Source: Candidatus Latescibacterota bacterium (lineage in GTDB: Bacteria > Latescibacterota > UBA2968 > UBA8231). From it: a stretch of 49,871 bases of DNA. This document shows positions 7,294-16,159 of this stretch, in pieces. The notes under the pieces were generated by a model, which ran no database searches, was not told where the DNA came from, and saw only the letters and a program-made list of their open reading frames with translations. Position 1 is the first letter of the stretch. The number at the start of each line of letters is the position of its first letter. The DNA lies in contig JAJDUT010000109.1 in NCBI GenBank assembly GCA_022826515.1, forward strand, positions 1 through 49,871. Reading direction: 5' to 3'. The position numbers and the translations under genes were made by a program.

Positions 7294-8037
7294 TTATACT
7301 ATATCTTTGCTCTCCACGCTCGGACACCAGAATTTTTCAATAAACTCCACAACCAAGCCCGTGCCCGCATCGTGGCTGACGTACGGCGGCATGGCCGGAT
7401 TGTACATCGCATCAGTCAAGTCGCGGATCAACGCCACATCCACTCCCCACCTCACCATTTGCTTAATGGCAAAAGTCCGGTGCAAAACGCACATGTTGGT
7501 ATGGACGCCCATAATCAACAGATGGGCAATCCCTCGGTGCTGTAAGTAACTATACACCTCTGTCCCATCATCCGAAATAATATCCCGCTCTTGGTCAATC
7601 CCAATCCCCGGATGCTGCCGATCCCAAGCCTTATAGGTCTCGGTCTCGCCAGTATCCGACCCGTGGTCAGAGGCATCCACCGGCAGCGGCGGGTCCGGGC
7701 GCTCGGCAGCGGGTGGCGGCGCAACTTGGGGGGCCACAAGCGCACGCTGACGCGCCGGCGCATCAGCGTAAAAATCCATGGTATCCGAAGGCGCGTGGAC
7801 AATCAAGCCACCAGCCGCGCGCACCGCCCGGACCACCGCGTCCATCCGCTCGATCATAGCGTCGAGGCGCTCGACCGCGCCGCGGCACCAGTGGCCGTTC
7901 CACACGTCGCACAGCAAGAGCGCAGTCTGATCCGCCGCCCATTCTTGGGTGTTGGTTTGCACCTGCCAGATAGCGTGACCGCCTTCGTCTTGTGCAAGGC
8001 GCTGAGAACGCATATTGAGTCTCAAAACGTTGCTCAT
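7294..8037 (-). CDS. Isochorismatase-family cysteine hydrolase (possibly atypical)
   Basis: A 247-residue cytosolic alpha/beta protein of the isochorismatase/nicotinamidase superfamily, which hydrolyses amides or enol ethers. The catalytic Asp is in LLLCDVW (D44), and the nucleophile lies in GVHTNMCVL (C183), including the usual cis-peptide region before it. By eye, the position usually held by the catalytic Lys (between these two) reads ERDIISDDG, with serine in its place. Either the alignment shifts or the enzyme is altered. A proline- and aspartate-rich insert at 105-135 lengthens the protein. It follows the MBL-cupin gene by 11 bp with a GAGGG ribosome site, so it belongs to the same transcript. 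Confidence 0.8.
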   Translation of the reverse strand: MSNVLRLNMRSQRLAQDEGGHAIWQVQTNTQEWAADQTALLLCDVWNGHWCRGAVERLDAMIERMDAVVRAVRAAGGLIVHAPSDTMDFYADAPARQRALVAPQVAPPPAAERPDPPLPVDASDHGSDTGETETYKAWDRQHPGIGIDQERDIISDDGTEVYSYLQHRGIAHLLIMGVHTNMCVLHRTFAIKQMVRWGVDVALIRDLTDAMYNPAMPPYVSHDAGTGLVVEFIEKFWCPSVESKDIV

Positions 8038-8048
8038 ATTACCCTCAC

Positions 8049-9119
8049 TTAATCGGTCTCGCCCGACCAGTAATCCACTGCGTCGGCGCGGCGGAAAATG
8101 CGCTGTCGATCTAAGGAACGGATGTTAATTTTGTCGGAATCGGGATATTGGGCCAAATCGTGCGGCAAGACATTGCTCAAGGCTAATAGCACACAGGGCT
8201 GCTGGCCTTGATTGGTGAATTTGTGAGCGCTGCGGGGACCGGGTGGGAAGGCGATAAAGTCACCCCGTTCTACCGCCACTGAGCCTCGGGGGCTGATCAG
8301 CGTACAGGCCCCTTCGAGGATGTAGAACATTTCCTCTTCAAAGTGGTGAAAATGCTGCGGACAGATCGACTGGCCAGCGGGCAGACGGAAGAGGCAGTAG
8401 CCCAGATGCTGGCCACCGATGAGCGGGTCGATATCCTTGATCTCCCAGCGATAGCCCGCAGGTCCACCCCCCGACATCCAAGGAATATCCTCTACATTGA
8501 TCTTGTTGATGTAAATGTCGGTCCGTTCCTCCAAGCATTCGAGCAACAGTCGGCGGGCATCGTGTAGAACGGAATGACCATCGCCCATCAACAGAGCGTC
8601 AAAGTCGAGTTGCAATAATTTGCGCAAGCCCAAGGCCGCTTGGGGCGGATCGACGAGCTTGGCGTCCGGCAGCAAAGTAATGCGGCCCAGCGGCGCGCCG
8701 ACGACCAGATCGCCCGCTAAGACCAGCTTGAGGGTCGGCCAGTACAGGGCAATTTCACCCGGACTCTTGCCGTGTGCCAAATGCACTACTCGGAGCCCAG
8801 GGACGATCTCCTCACCGTCGTCCAGCAAGCGGTCCGGTGGCTGGTCAAACAGGTCGGCGTCGGCGCGGTGAGCAGCGATGCGAGCACCAGTGCGGTCCTG
8901 AAAAAAAGCGGCTTCGCGCTCGTGATCGCGATTGGTCAGCACGATCCAAGCCGCCCCACCCAATTGATCGAATTGCTCCAAGTCAGCCGCTGTCATGGGC
9001 ACTGGATCAATCAGGACATTGCCCTCTTCCCGCACCCACAGATGGCCGTTGAAGTCGATCTGGCGCTCTTGGCTGAAAATGGACCAAGAATAGAAGTTTG
9101 TAACGGCGATTTCTTTCAC
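8049..9119 (-). CDS. Metallo-beta-lactamase-like and cupin fusion protein
   Basis: A 356-residue protein, GTG start. Residues ~10-200 follow the metallo-beta-lactamase fold, but the HxHxDH motif is degenerate (VLTNRDHERE keeps only D-H). AHGKSPGEI, VLAGDLVVG and MGDGH occupy the other usual ligand positions. Residues ~235-320 form a cupin: motif 1 is PQHFHHFEEEMFYILEG and motif 2 is GDFIAFPPGPRSAHKFTN, both with the expected histidines and glutamate. A metal-dependent cupin site looks intact, while the MBL site may be non-catalytic or bind one metal. The neighbours are a sugar isomerase-like enzyme, an oxidoreductase and an isochorismatase-like hydrolase, which suggests carbohydrate or sugar-acid metabolism. 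Confidence 0.8.
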   Translation of the reverse strand: MKEIAVTNFYSWSIFSQERQIDFNGHLWVREEGNVLIDPVPMTAADLEQFDQLGGAAWIVLTNRDHEREAAFFQDRTGARIAAHRADADLFDQPPDRLLDDGEEIVPGLRVVHLAHGKSPGEIALYWPTLKLVLAGDLVVGAPLGRITLLPDAKLVDPPQAALGLRKLLQLDFDALLMGDGHSVLHDARRLLLECLEERTDIYINKINVEDIPWMSGGGPAGYRWEIKDIDPLIGGQHLGYCLFRLPAGQSICPQHFHHFEEEMFYILEGACTLISPRGSVAVERGDFIAFPPGPRSAHKFTNQGQQPCVLLALSNVLPHDLAQYPDSDKINIRSLDRQRIFRRADAVDYWSGETD

Positions 9120-9154
9120 AGTATATGTCCGGCAATTTTAAGAGAGGCTGAAAT

Positions 9155-9940
9155 CTACAAACAGGCCCGCACAATATCGCGCGCCTTCAACATGTCTTTG
9201 CGATTTCTATAGTACTCAAAGACGAAATAGGGCACCTGCGCCCACTCCTGCAACGCGCCGATATAGGTCGGATAGTCCAAGCACCCCGACCCCGTCGGCC
9301 CATAGTCGATGACCTCGCCGTTTTCGGCAAAGCGCGCGTCCTTGCCGTGGGCAATTGCGATATCGGGACCGAGCATCCGCACTGCGCGCACCAGCGGAGT
9401 GCGGTCGGGCGCGAAGTTCGCCGCGTCCATGCAGACCTTGAGCGCTTTGGAACCCACCCGGTCCTGCAATCGCCAAAAGCGCTCCGCCCCATCGACGCTC
9501 CCCGCCCGCGTCATTTCCACCGCGATGACAATGCCCAGCCTCTCGGCCGCCGCGCAGGCCGTCATTAGCCCGTTACATAGCCCCTCGAACACCGCCTGAT
9601 CATCAACTTCCTCCTCTGGATACCCCGACGGATGCCACACCAGCACTGGTCGCGGGTTGTCGCCGAAACGCCCTTCGAGCGCCGTGGTCTTCTCCACGCA
9701 GCGCACCAGCCTTGTGACATCCTCCCGGACCATCCCCTTTGGCCCGACCAGATCGACGTGCAAGGTCATGGCCGCCAGCGCAATATCGGCCGCCTGTAAC
9801 GCTTTGTCGATATCCTCCGCGGACGGATCCCGCGCATCCCCGTCCGCTCCCCCACCGAAAAACATCTGCACCGCCTCGAATCCCTCGGACCGCATCTCTG
9901 CTGACGACAGCAGATTTCCTGACATCAACGCAAGTTTCAC
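9155..9940 (-). CDS. Sugar phosphate isomerase/epimerase-like TIM-barrel protein
   Basis: A 261-residue protein of the xylose isomerase-like TIM-barrel (AP_endonuc_2) family, whose members are isomerases or epimerases of sugars and inositols, usually with a divalent metal. Visible ligand strands are IVIAVEMTRAG (Glu), KVCMDAANF (Asp), and IAIAHGKDARF (His-x-Lys-Asp). The GTG start at 9940 is preceded by AAAGGAG at good spacing. It lies 60 bp downstream of the Gfo/Idh/MocA gene, and such pairs typically act together on keto-sugars or inositols. The substrate cannot be predicted. Confidence 0.85.
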   Translation of the reverse strand: MKLALMSGNLLSSAEMRSEGFEAVQMFFGGGADGDARDPSAEDIDKALQAADIALAAMTLHVDLVGPKGMVREDVTRLVRCVEKTTALEGRFGDNPRPVLVWHPSGYPEEEVDDQAVFEGLCNGLMTACAAAERLGIVIAVEMTRAGSVDGAERFWRLQDRVGSKALKVCMDAANFAPDRTPLVRAVRMLGPDIAIAHGKDARFAENGEVIDYGPTGSGCLDYPTYIGALQEWAQVPYFVFEYYRNRKDMLKARDIVRACL

Positions 9941-10000
9941 GGTTCACTCCTTTCAAGATTCGAGCCAGCGGCGAGTACAACTCTCCGCCGCTCTTTGGTA

Positions 10001-11152
10001 TTAAAACGTCCCCTGCACGTCCATCACCTGTCCGCCCTCCTCCTTCACCTTGGAGGTAGCCACCCGCTTTTGCAACTCCTCGTAGTACAAATCCTCGTCC
10101 ACCGGAATACGCACCCAGTCGTCCGTCCACGTCGAAAGCAACATGGCGTTGGACAACTCCACTCCGTTGATCCCCTCGGTTCCCGCAGCCAACAGCGGCG
10201 ACCCCGTGCGGATAGCCTGCACCCAGTTCTGGGTAATCCCCTTGTGCTCCGCGCCGCCGCCGCCCGGGATCTCGCACTTCCAGATCTCTGGACTGCCAAA
10301 CCCATGCGGCCACTCCACGAGGAATTTGCTCGCCGACTCGGTCGTGCGCCAAAAGGTGATTTTGCCGCCTTCCAACACCACCTTGCCGCGGTCTGCTGAA
10401 ATCTCCAGCCGATTGGTCCCCGGAGCCTCGCCCGTAGAGGTGATAAAAACACCCGTAGCACCGTTCTCGTATTCGACGTAGGCCGTTACGTCGTCTTCAA
10501 CCTCAATGTTGTGGTATTGTCCAAAGCGGCAAAAGGCCCGCACCCGCTGCGGCATTCCGCAGATCCACTGCCACAGGTCGAGATTGTGCGGACACTGGTT
10601 GGCCAACACGCCACCCCCCTCGCCGGCCCAAGTCGCCCGCCAGCCGCCCGAATCGTAGTAGCTCTGGGCGCGGAACCAGTTGTTGATGATGTAAATCGTG
10701 CGCTGAATCGGTCCCAATTCACCGGATTCGACGAGCGACTTCAGCTTTTGGTGCTCGTCGCGCGCGCGCTGGTTGAACATCATGCCAAAGACCCGATCGC
10801 TTTTGGCCGCGGCTTCGTTCATCTCGCGAACTTGGCGCGTATAGACCCCGGCTGGCTTCTCGCTCATCGCGTGCAGGCCGTTTTCGAGCGCCTCGATCAC
10901 CAGCGGGGGATGGAAGTAGTGGGGGGTCGCTACGATCACAGCATCGACGCATTGGGCTGCAAACAGGGCGTCGGCCCCGGCGAACGCTTGCACGCCCGCG
11001 CCGTATTTGTCTTGCACACCTGCGAGCCGGGCCGGATCGACGTCGGCTACAGCCGCGAGTTCCGCACCGGCAATTTGACCTTGGGAAAGATAGCTGGCGT
11101 GGTTGCTACCCATGCCGCCAAGGCCGATAATACCAATTCGCACCTTGTCCAT
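10001..11152 (-). CDS. Gfo/Idh/MocA family oxidoreductase
   Basis: A 383-residue NAD(P)-dependent dehydrogenase. The Rossmann dinucleotide loop reads GIIGLGGMGSNHA (residues ~7-19). The conserved EKPAG lies near residue 97, and a C-terminal alpha/beta domain contributes the catalytic region GGGVLANQCPHNLDLWQWICG near 185-205, with the His-x-x-Asp common to the family. The length is normal. AAGGAG precedes the ATG. It is the first gene of a probable four-gene transcript (oxidoreductase, isomerase-like, MBL-cupin, isochorismatase-like). These enzymes oxidise or interconvert sugars, inositols or their acids. Confidence 0.9.
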   Translation of the reverse strand: MDKVRIGIIGLGGMGSNHASYLSQGQIAGAELAAVADVDPARLAGVQDKYGAGVQAFAGADALFAAQCVDAVIVATPHYFHPPLVIEALENGLHAMSEKPAGVYTRQVREMNEAAAKSDRVFGMMFNQRARDEHQKLKSLVESGELGPIQRTIYIINNWFRAQSYYDSGGWRATWAGEGGGVLANQCPHNLDLWQWICGMPQRVRAFCRFGQYHNIEVEDDVTAYVEYENGATGVFITSTGEAPGTNRLEISADRGKVVLEGGKITFWRTTESASKFLVEWPHGFGSPEIWKCEIPGGGGAEHKGITQNWVQAIRTGSPLLAAGTEGINGVELSNAMLLSTWTDDWVRIPVDEDLYYEELQKRVATSKVKEEGGQVMDVQGTF

Positions 11153-11306
11153 ATTGCGCTCCTTGTCGTTATCTAGCGATGATACAGATTAGCTCTAAAG
11201 GATCCAAAAAAGAATGTGGACGCCGGACGCGCCAGCATCACACATGGGCCGCAATATACCTCAGAATCCGCCGAGTGGTCAAACTCATCGGTGGTAGCTG
11301 GGAGAG

Positions 11307-12275
11307 CTACCGCGCGCGGTTTTTGAGTTGATCGAACATGACGGCGACCAATAGGATGAAACCGCGAACCACGTTTTGGTAGAACGTCGGGACGTTGAGC
11401 AGGTTTAGGGCGTTCTCAACTACGCCCATGATGAGTACGCCGGCGATGACGCAGCCGATTGATCCCACGCCGCCGGTCAAGGACACGCCACCCAAAACGC
11501 AGGCCGAGATGACCTGAAGTTCGAACATCTCAGGGGGCTTCGGCTGTCCGCTGGTCATGCGCGAGGCGAGCACCACTCCCGCGAACCCAGCCATTAGGCC
11601 CTGTATGCTGAAGATGATTGTCTTGAGCCGCACAACGGGGATACCGGAGAGCCGGGCGGCTTCTTTGTTGCCGCCAATGGCCAAGGTATTGCGACCAAAG
11701 GTGGTCCGCTGGAGCAACAATCCGAATACCAAGAAGCAGACCAGCGCAATCCAGACCGGTGTCGGGATGCCTAGCAACGATGACGTACCCAAGGAGAAGA
11801 ATCCCGAATCGGTGACGCCGACGGCCCGGCCGCCTGAGATGATGAAGCCCAACCCGCGTACGATCTGCATTGTCGCCAGCGTCGCGATCAGCGCATTGAT
11901 GCGAAATCGCGAAATCACCACGCCGTTGCAAAGCCCGACCGCGCCACCGACCAACACGCCCGCCAACATACCCAACAGGACGCTGCCCATTGCGTTAGTC
12001 ACGACCGCGGCCACGACCCCCGCGCAGGCCACGACCGAGCCGACTGACAAATCGAAATCCCCCGACGCCAAGCAGAACAGCATCGTACAGCCAACCATGC
12101 CGATCTGCGACACCGCCAATGCCAAGCCCTTCACGTTTACCCACGAGAAAAAGTCCTCGACAAACAGCGAGCACGCCGCAAACAGCACGGCGAAGACCAC
12201 CAACATGCCAGCTTTCTCCCAGAGAAGTGCCATCGCGCCGAGGGAAGCTGTTGGCGAGTTTGTAGATTCCGTCAT
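11307..12275 (-). CDS. araH: Pentose ABC transporter permease (AraH/RbsC family)
   Basis: A 322-residue polytopic inner-membrane protein of the BPD_transp_2 family. Helices occur throughout, and the coupling loop reads EAARLSGIPVVRLKT. The ATG at 12275 has GGAGA eight bases upstream; a TTG at 12302 overlapping the ATPase stop is possible but less supported. It is the third gene of an AraF-AraG-AraH set in standard order. The gene symbol is by analogy with E. coli and rests mainly on the binding protein. The permease alone could equally serve ribose or another monosaccharide. Confidence 0.85.
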   Translation of the reverse strand: MTESTNSPTASLGAMALLWEKAGMLVVFAVLFAACSLFVEDFFSWVNVKGLALAVSQIGMVGCTMLFCLASGDFDLSVGSVVACAGVVAAVVTNAMGSVLLGMLAGVLVGGAVGLCNGVVISRFRINALIATLATMQIVRGLGFIISGGRAVGVTDSGFFSLGTSSLLGIPTPVWIALVCFLVFGLLLQRTTFGRNTLAIGGNKEAARLSGIPVVRLKTIIFSIQGLMAGFAGVVLASRMTSGQPKPPEMFELQVISACVLGGVSLTGGVGSIGCVIAGVLIMGVVENALNLLNVPTFYQNVVRGFILLVAVMFDQLKNRAR

Positions 12276-12298
12276 CGTTCTTTTCTCCGTCAGCCGGT

Positions 12299-13816
12299 TC
12301 AAACAGGAGACGCCGGTAGCGCCAACCGCAGGACCTCTTCCTCATCGGCCTCGCCGCGGGCAATGGAGGCTACGATGACACCTTCGCGCATCACCAGCAA
12401 ACGATCCGCCACGCCGAGAGCTTCCGAAAGATCGCTGGATGCCAGCACCACCCCCACCCCGCGGTCGGCCAGATCGCGGATAATGGCATAGATCTCGCTC
12501 TTCGCACCGACATCCACGCCGCGAGTAGGTTCGTCCAGCAGCAGCACCGTGACGTCCTCAGACAGCCACCGTGCGAGAATGGTTTTTTGCTGATTTCCAC
12601 CGGACAAGTTGACGATCTTCTGCGCCACCGACGGCGTGCGAATCCCGAGCCGTTCGATCTGGCCATGAGCGTTGCGTCTCTCCCAAGCATCGTTGACGAC
12701 AAAGCCCAGCCGGGCGATGCGACCACGGGCGACGAGGTTCAGGTTGTCAAGCACGGACGCCGTGGGCACGATGCCGTCCTTTTTGCGGTCTTCTGGGCAA
12801 AAAGCCACGCCGGAGCGGATCGAGTCGTTCGGGGAAGAGATCGAGACTTGCCGATCGCACACTTTCACCGCGCCGGCCTGCATGGGTTCCGCGCCAAACA
12901 CCAAGCGCAGCAATTCGCTGCGGCCCGCGCCGATCAATCCGAATAGGCCGACGACCTCGCCTTTCGCGACGGTGAAAGAGGCCGGCCTCGCAAGCCCCGG
13001 GCCCTCCACCCCGACAACTTCTAGGGCGGTCTCTGTCTGCGTGCTGGAATGGTAATCGAAGACATCTTCGATGTCGCGGCCGACCATGCGGTTGACCAAC
13101 GTCTCGTGGGAGACCCCTTCCAAGGAGAGAAACGTCTCAACGTGGCGGCCATCCCGGAGGACGGTCGCGGAGTCGCACACGCGAAACAGTTCGTCCATGC
13201 GGTGGCTAACGTAGAGCACGGCGCAGCCGTTGCGCTTGAGTTCCGCTACGGTCGCAAAGAGGCGGTCCACTTCTCGGGCAGAAAGGCTGCTAGTGGGTTC
13301 GTCTAAGGCCAACACTCGCGCGCCGCGAGTCAGCGCCTTGGCGATCTCGACCATCTGCCGTTGCGCGATGGGCAGGCGACCGACTTTGACGGCGGGGTCG
13401 ATGGCTTCACCCAAACGTTCCAAGTCGCGGTGCGCGGCTTCGCGCAGACGCTGACGATCCACGATTCCCAGTTTTCCGGGGAGATGGCCAAGGTAGAGGT
13501 TTTCGGCCACGGACATTTCGGGGATGAGCTGGAGTTCCTGATGGATGACGGCAACGCCGGCGTCCAAGGCTTCCGCAGTTGAATAAAAAACTCGTTCGCG
13601 CCCCTCCAGAACCACGCTTCCAGCATCGGGCAGATGGACGCCGCTCAAGACCTTCAGCAGGGTGGATTTTCCCGCCCCGTTCTCGCCAATCAAGGCTCGG
13701 ACTTCACCTCGGCGGACCGAAAACGAAACATCCTCTAAAGCGCGGACTCCTGGAAACGTCTTCGAGACGCTGTGGAACTCAACCGCCGGGGGAGACGAGG
13801 GTTCCGAGACCGGCAC
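12299..13816 (-). CDS. araG: Monosaccharide ABC importer ATPase, two nucleotide-binding domains
   Basis: A 505-residue CUT2-type ATPase with duplicated ABC domains. Domain 1 has Walker A GENGAGKST (~residue 40), signature-region IAQRQMVEIAK, and Walker B LALDEPTSSL. Domain 2 has the degenerate Walker A GLIGAGRSE (~290), signature LSGGNQQK (~405), and Walker B LLLDEPTRGVDVG (~430). This asymmetry is typical of RbsA/AraG/XylG proteins. GTG start, 6 bp after the binding-protein stop. It powers uptake of the sugar delivered by the 13823-14845 protein. Confidence 0.93.
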   Translation of the reverse strand: MPVSEPSSPPAVEFHSVSKTFPGVRALEDVSFSVRRGEVRALIGENGAGKSTLLKVLSGVHLPDAGSVVLEGRERVFYSTAEALDAGVAVIHQELQLIPEMSVAENLYLGHLPGKLGIVDRQRLREAAHRDLERLGEAIDPAVKVGRLPIAQRQMVEIAKALTRGARVLALDEPTSSLSAREVDRLFATVAELKRNGCAVLYVSHRMDELFRVCDSATVLRDGRHVETFLSLEGVSHETLVNRMVGRDIEDVFDYHSSTQTETALEVVGVEGPGLARPASFTVAKGEVVGLFGLIGAGRSELLRLVFGAEPMQAGAVKVCDRQVSISSPNDSIRSGVAFCPEDRKKDGIVPTASVLDNLNLVARGRIARLGFVVNDAWERRNAHGQIERLGIRTPSVAQKIVNLSGGNQQKTILARWLSEDVTVLLLDEPTRGVDVGAKSEIYAIIRDLADRGVGVVLASSDLSEALGVADRLLVMREGVIVASIARGEADEEEVLRLALPASPV

Positions 13817-13822
13817 GGCAAC

Positions 13823-14845
13823 CTACTCAAGACCCAGCTTTATCTGGACTTCTTTGTAGTCATCGCGGTAGGCCATGACGCCTGCCGTGCGCGTGTCCGC
13901 GGGCGGGGCGATGCCCTCCTTGACCCACCTGTAGAGCAGTTCCGTCGTCTCGTACCCATGACGGCGGGGGCTAATCATACAGGTCGCGAAATACCCCGTT
14001 GGTTCCTCCTTTTTGAACTCGGTCAGTCCCGTACCAGCGCCAATGCCAATACCAATGGTCTCCGCCGCGCCAAACCCACGCCCCTCCAAGGCGCGCACCG
14101 CGCCGAGAACCCCTTCGTCATTAATCGAGAACACCAACCAGCGTTTGATCGCTGGGTACTTAGTCAGGACGATGTTGGCCGCATCGAAAGCTCCTGGAAT
14201 GTCGGTGGTTTTCTCCGCCCCCAAGTAAATGCGCTCCTGCGGGAAGCCAGCCTCGACCAGCGCTTCAATCGTCCCATCGGTGCGGTCACGCGCGGTGTCG
14301 AGTTCGTCGAACGTGATCCCGAGCGCACCCGTTTCCTCTAACGGCCAGCCGCGGTTGGTGAACTCCTTGTGGAGTTCCCGTCCCACTTGGCGACCGATTT
14401 CCACGGCTGAAATGCCCATGTAAGGGACGTCCATGAACTCGCCGTCCGCACCGACGAATTGATCATCTACCGTGAACACTTTCATGTTATGGCTGCCGGC
14501 TTTGGTCATCACGGCTGGCCCCAACCGAACGTCGGGTGTGCAGACAACAAAGCCCTGTGCTCCTTTGGCCGCGAGGACGTCAATGGCCGCGAGGAGTTTC
14601 TCCCCGTCTGGAACGCCGATTTTGATCAGCTCAAACCCGTACTTGTCGGCGCACTGCTGGGCGAATTTCCATTCGTTCTGGAACCACAGTTCCTCCGGCA
14701 TTTTCACCAGAAACCCCAGCCGGATCTCTTCCTCGACCGGCGGCGCGGAGCCGGTTTCGGGCGATTCAGCAGTCTGCGGCCCACACCCGTTGCTCGCGAT
14801 CAGTGCAAAGATCACTGCGGCCAAGGCGAGAGGTCTGATCTTCAT
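13823..14845 (-). CDS. araF: L-arabinose-type periplasmic binding protein (AraF-like)
   Basis: A 340-residue secreted binding protein, with a likely lipid attachment at Cys21 (ASNGC). The match to the E. coli arabinose-binding protein, from memory, is long: FLVKMPEELWFQNEWKFA, VPDGEK, GFVVCTPD, VDDQFV, ELDTARDRT, DIPGAFDAAN, GIGIG. Residues that in E. coli contact the sugar (Lys and Glu in the first block, Asp in VDDQF, Arg in TARDRT, Asn in the IND motif) are kept. The Asn that follows GIGI in E. coli is Gly here, so specificity may differ. GGAGGA precedes the ATG. First gene of the AraFGH set. Confidence 0.88.
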   Translation of the reverse strand: MKIRPLALAAVIFALIASNGCGPQTAESPETGSAPPVEEEIRLGFLVKMPEELWFQNEWKFAQQCADKYGFELIKIGVPDGEKLLAAIDVLAAKGAQGFVVCTPDVRLGPAVMTKAGSHNMKVFTVDDQFVGADGEFMDVPYMGISAVEIGRQVGRELHKEFTNRGWPLEETGALGITFDELDTARDRTDGTIEALVEAGFPQERIYLGAEKTTDIPGAFDAANIVLTKYPAIKRWLVFSINDEGVLGAVRALEGRGFGAAETIGIGIGAGTGLTEFKKEEPTGYFATCMISPRRHGYETTELLYRWVKEGIAPPADTRTAGVMAYRDDYKEVQIKLGLE

Positions 14846-14917
14846 TGGGAGTTCCTCCGTTCACAGTTAGCCGAGACAGGTCGCGTCGTCAATGGCTTAT
14901 CGGTACCCGTAGGTCGT

Positions 14918-16135
14918 TCAGCGATCATGCGATTCCTCCGCGTGCTGTAGTATCTGTATGGATTTGAGGTTATCGACGAACGTTTGGTTCGAGGAGTCTA
15001 ATTCGACCGCACGTTTGAAGGCCTCCACGGCCCCTGTCCTATTCCCCGCGAGTAGCCTGACATTGCCGATCCCATTGTGAGCAAAGGCATAGGTGGAGTC
15101 GGCGCGCAATGCGGCTCGATAGGCCCGGGCAGCCTCTTCGGGTCGATTCTGCTGTAGTAGGAGGTTTCCCAAGTTGTTGTGGGCAGCGGCAAATTCGGCA
15201 TCTCGTGCGATAGCCTGTCGATAGAGCTGAATCGCTTTGTCCGTCTCACCCCGCCTCGAATACAAGCGCGCCAATTCCCGGTAGAGAGCCGGATCGGTGG
15301 GGTCGTGGCGGATCGCTTCGCGGTACTTGACAATGTCCGTGTCGATCGATCTCAGCATCTCGAATCGACGCATCACCTTCCGCCCACTCTCCTTCTGCCC
15401 TAGGCGCATCAGACAGTTGGCCAGATCGAAGTGCGCCTTCGTGTGGTGCATATTGAACTGAATGGCCATCTCGAGATGCTGACGCGCACTCGCGAAATCC
15501 TTGGCGGCGAGTTGTAGCGCACCTAAGTGTGCCCAAGTGTCCGCGTGGGTCGAGTCAATCTGCAGCGTTCTTCGCAAAACCACTTCGGCCGCGCTCCGTC
15601 GCCCCTGCTTCCCCAGCAGGTAGCCCAGCAGATTGCGCGCCTCCACATCGTCGGGACGGATTCCCACTGCAATCTCCAGCGCTTCAATGGCTCCGTCGTA
15701 ATCGCCTCGCCGTTCCCGCAACTGCGCCAAAGCCTTGTGGGCCGGCTGATATCCGCTGTCGGCTTCTATCGCTCGCGCCATCAGTTCTTCCGCCTCTTCG
15801 TGGTGTCCCGCTGCGGAGCGCACGGAGGCCAAGTTGTAATGGGCTGCCGCGTACTCGGGCTTGAGGGATATCGCTTGTTGGTACGACGCCGCGGCTTGGT
15901 CGAGACGGCCCTGCCGCGCTAGATTGTTGCCGAGATCGTAGTGGATGACCGGATCCTGTGGATCTAGCTGCACCGCGCGTCGCAGCAGTAGAATCGCTTC
16001 AGCGGATTCACCGCGCGCCGAATGCTCAAGCGCGCTGTCGAGGAGGGCTCGTGCGGCTTCCTGCTGCCGAACCGCCTGTTTCTCGACAGGCCCCTCGCAG
16101 GCGCTTAGTAGGAAGAAGACGAGGACGGCAGACAT
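14918..16135 (-). CDS. TPR-repeat lipoprotein
   Basis: A 405-residue protein with a short signal peptide and lipobox LSAC (Cys13), then about nine or ten tetratricopeptide repeats (e.g. VIHYDLGNNLARQGRLDQAA and AAHNNLGNLLLQQNRPEEAA). TPR arrays act as protein-binding scaffolds. It is the last of seven exported-protein genes on this strand (26-bp gap from the parvulin gene) and lies 72 bp upstream of the AraFGH set. It resembles the other TPR lipoprotein at 30543-32102. A role in surface-protein assembly is inferred from position. Confidence 0.85.
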   Translation of the reverse strand: MSAVLVFFLLSACEGPVEKQAVRQQEAARALLDSALEHSARGESAEAILLLRRAVQLDPQDPVIHYDLGNNLARQGRLDQAAASYQQAISLKPEYAAAHYNLASVRSAAGHHEEAEELMARAIEADSGYQPAHKALAQLRERRGDYDGAIEALEIAVGIRPDDVEARNLLGYLLGKQGRRSAAEVVLRRTLQIDSTHADTWAHLGALQLAAKDFASARQHLEMAIQFNMHHTKAHFDLANCLMRLGQKESGRKVMRRFEMLRSIDTDIVKYREAIRHDPTDPALYRELARLYSRRGETDKAIQLYRQAIARDAEFAAAHNNLGNLLLQQNRPEEAARAYRAALRADSTYAFAHNGIGNVRLLAGNRTGAVEAFKRAVELDSSNQTFVDNLKSIQILQHAEESHDR

Positions 16136-16159
16136 GACACTCGCAGATCCAAGTACTCT

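Noticed and set aside
11293..11311. Seven-bp hairpin over the araH stop codon
   Set aside because: No T-rich tail on the minus strand; it may simply be chance complementarity.
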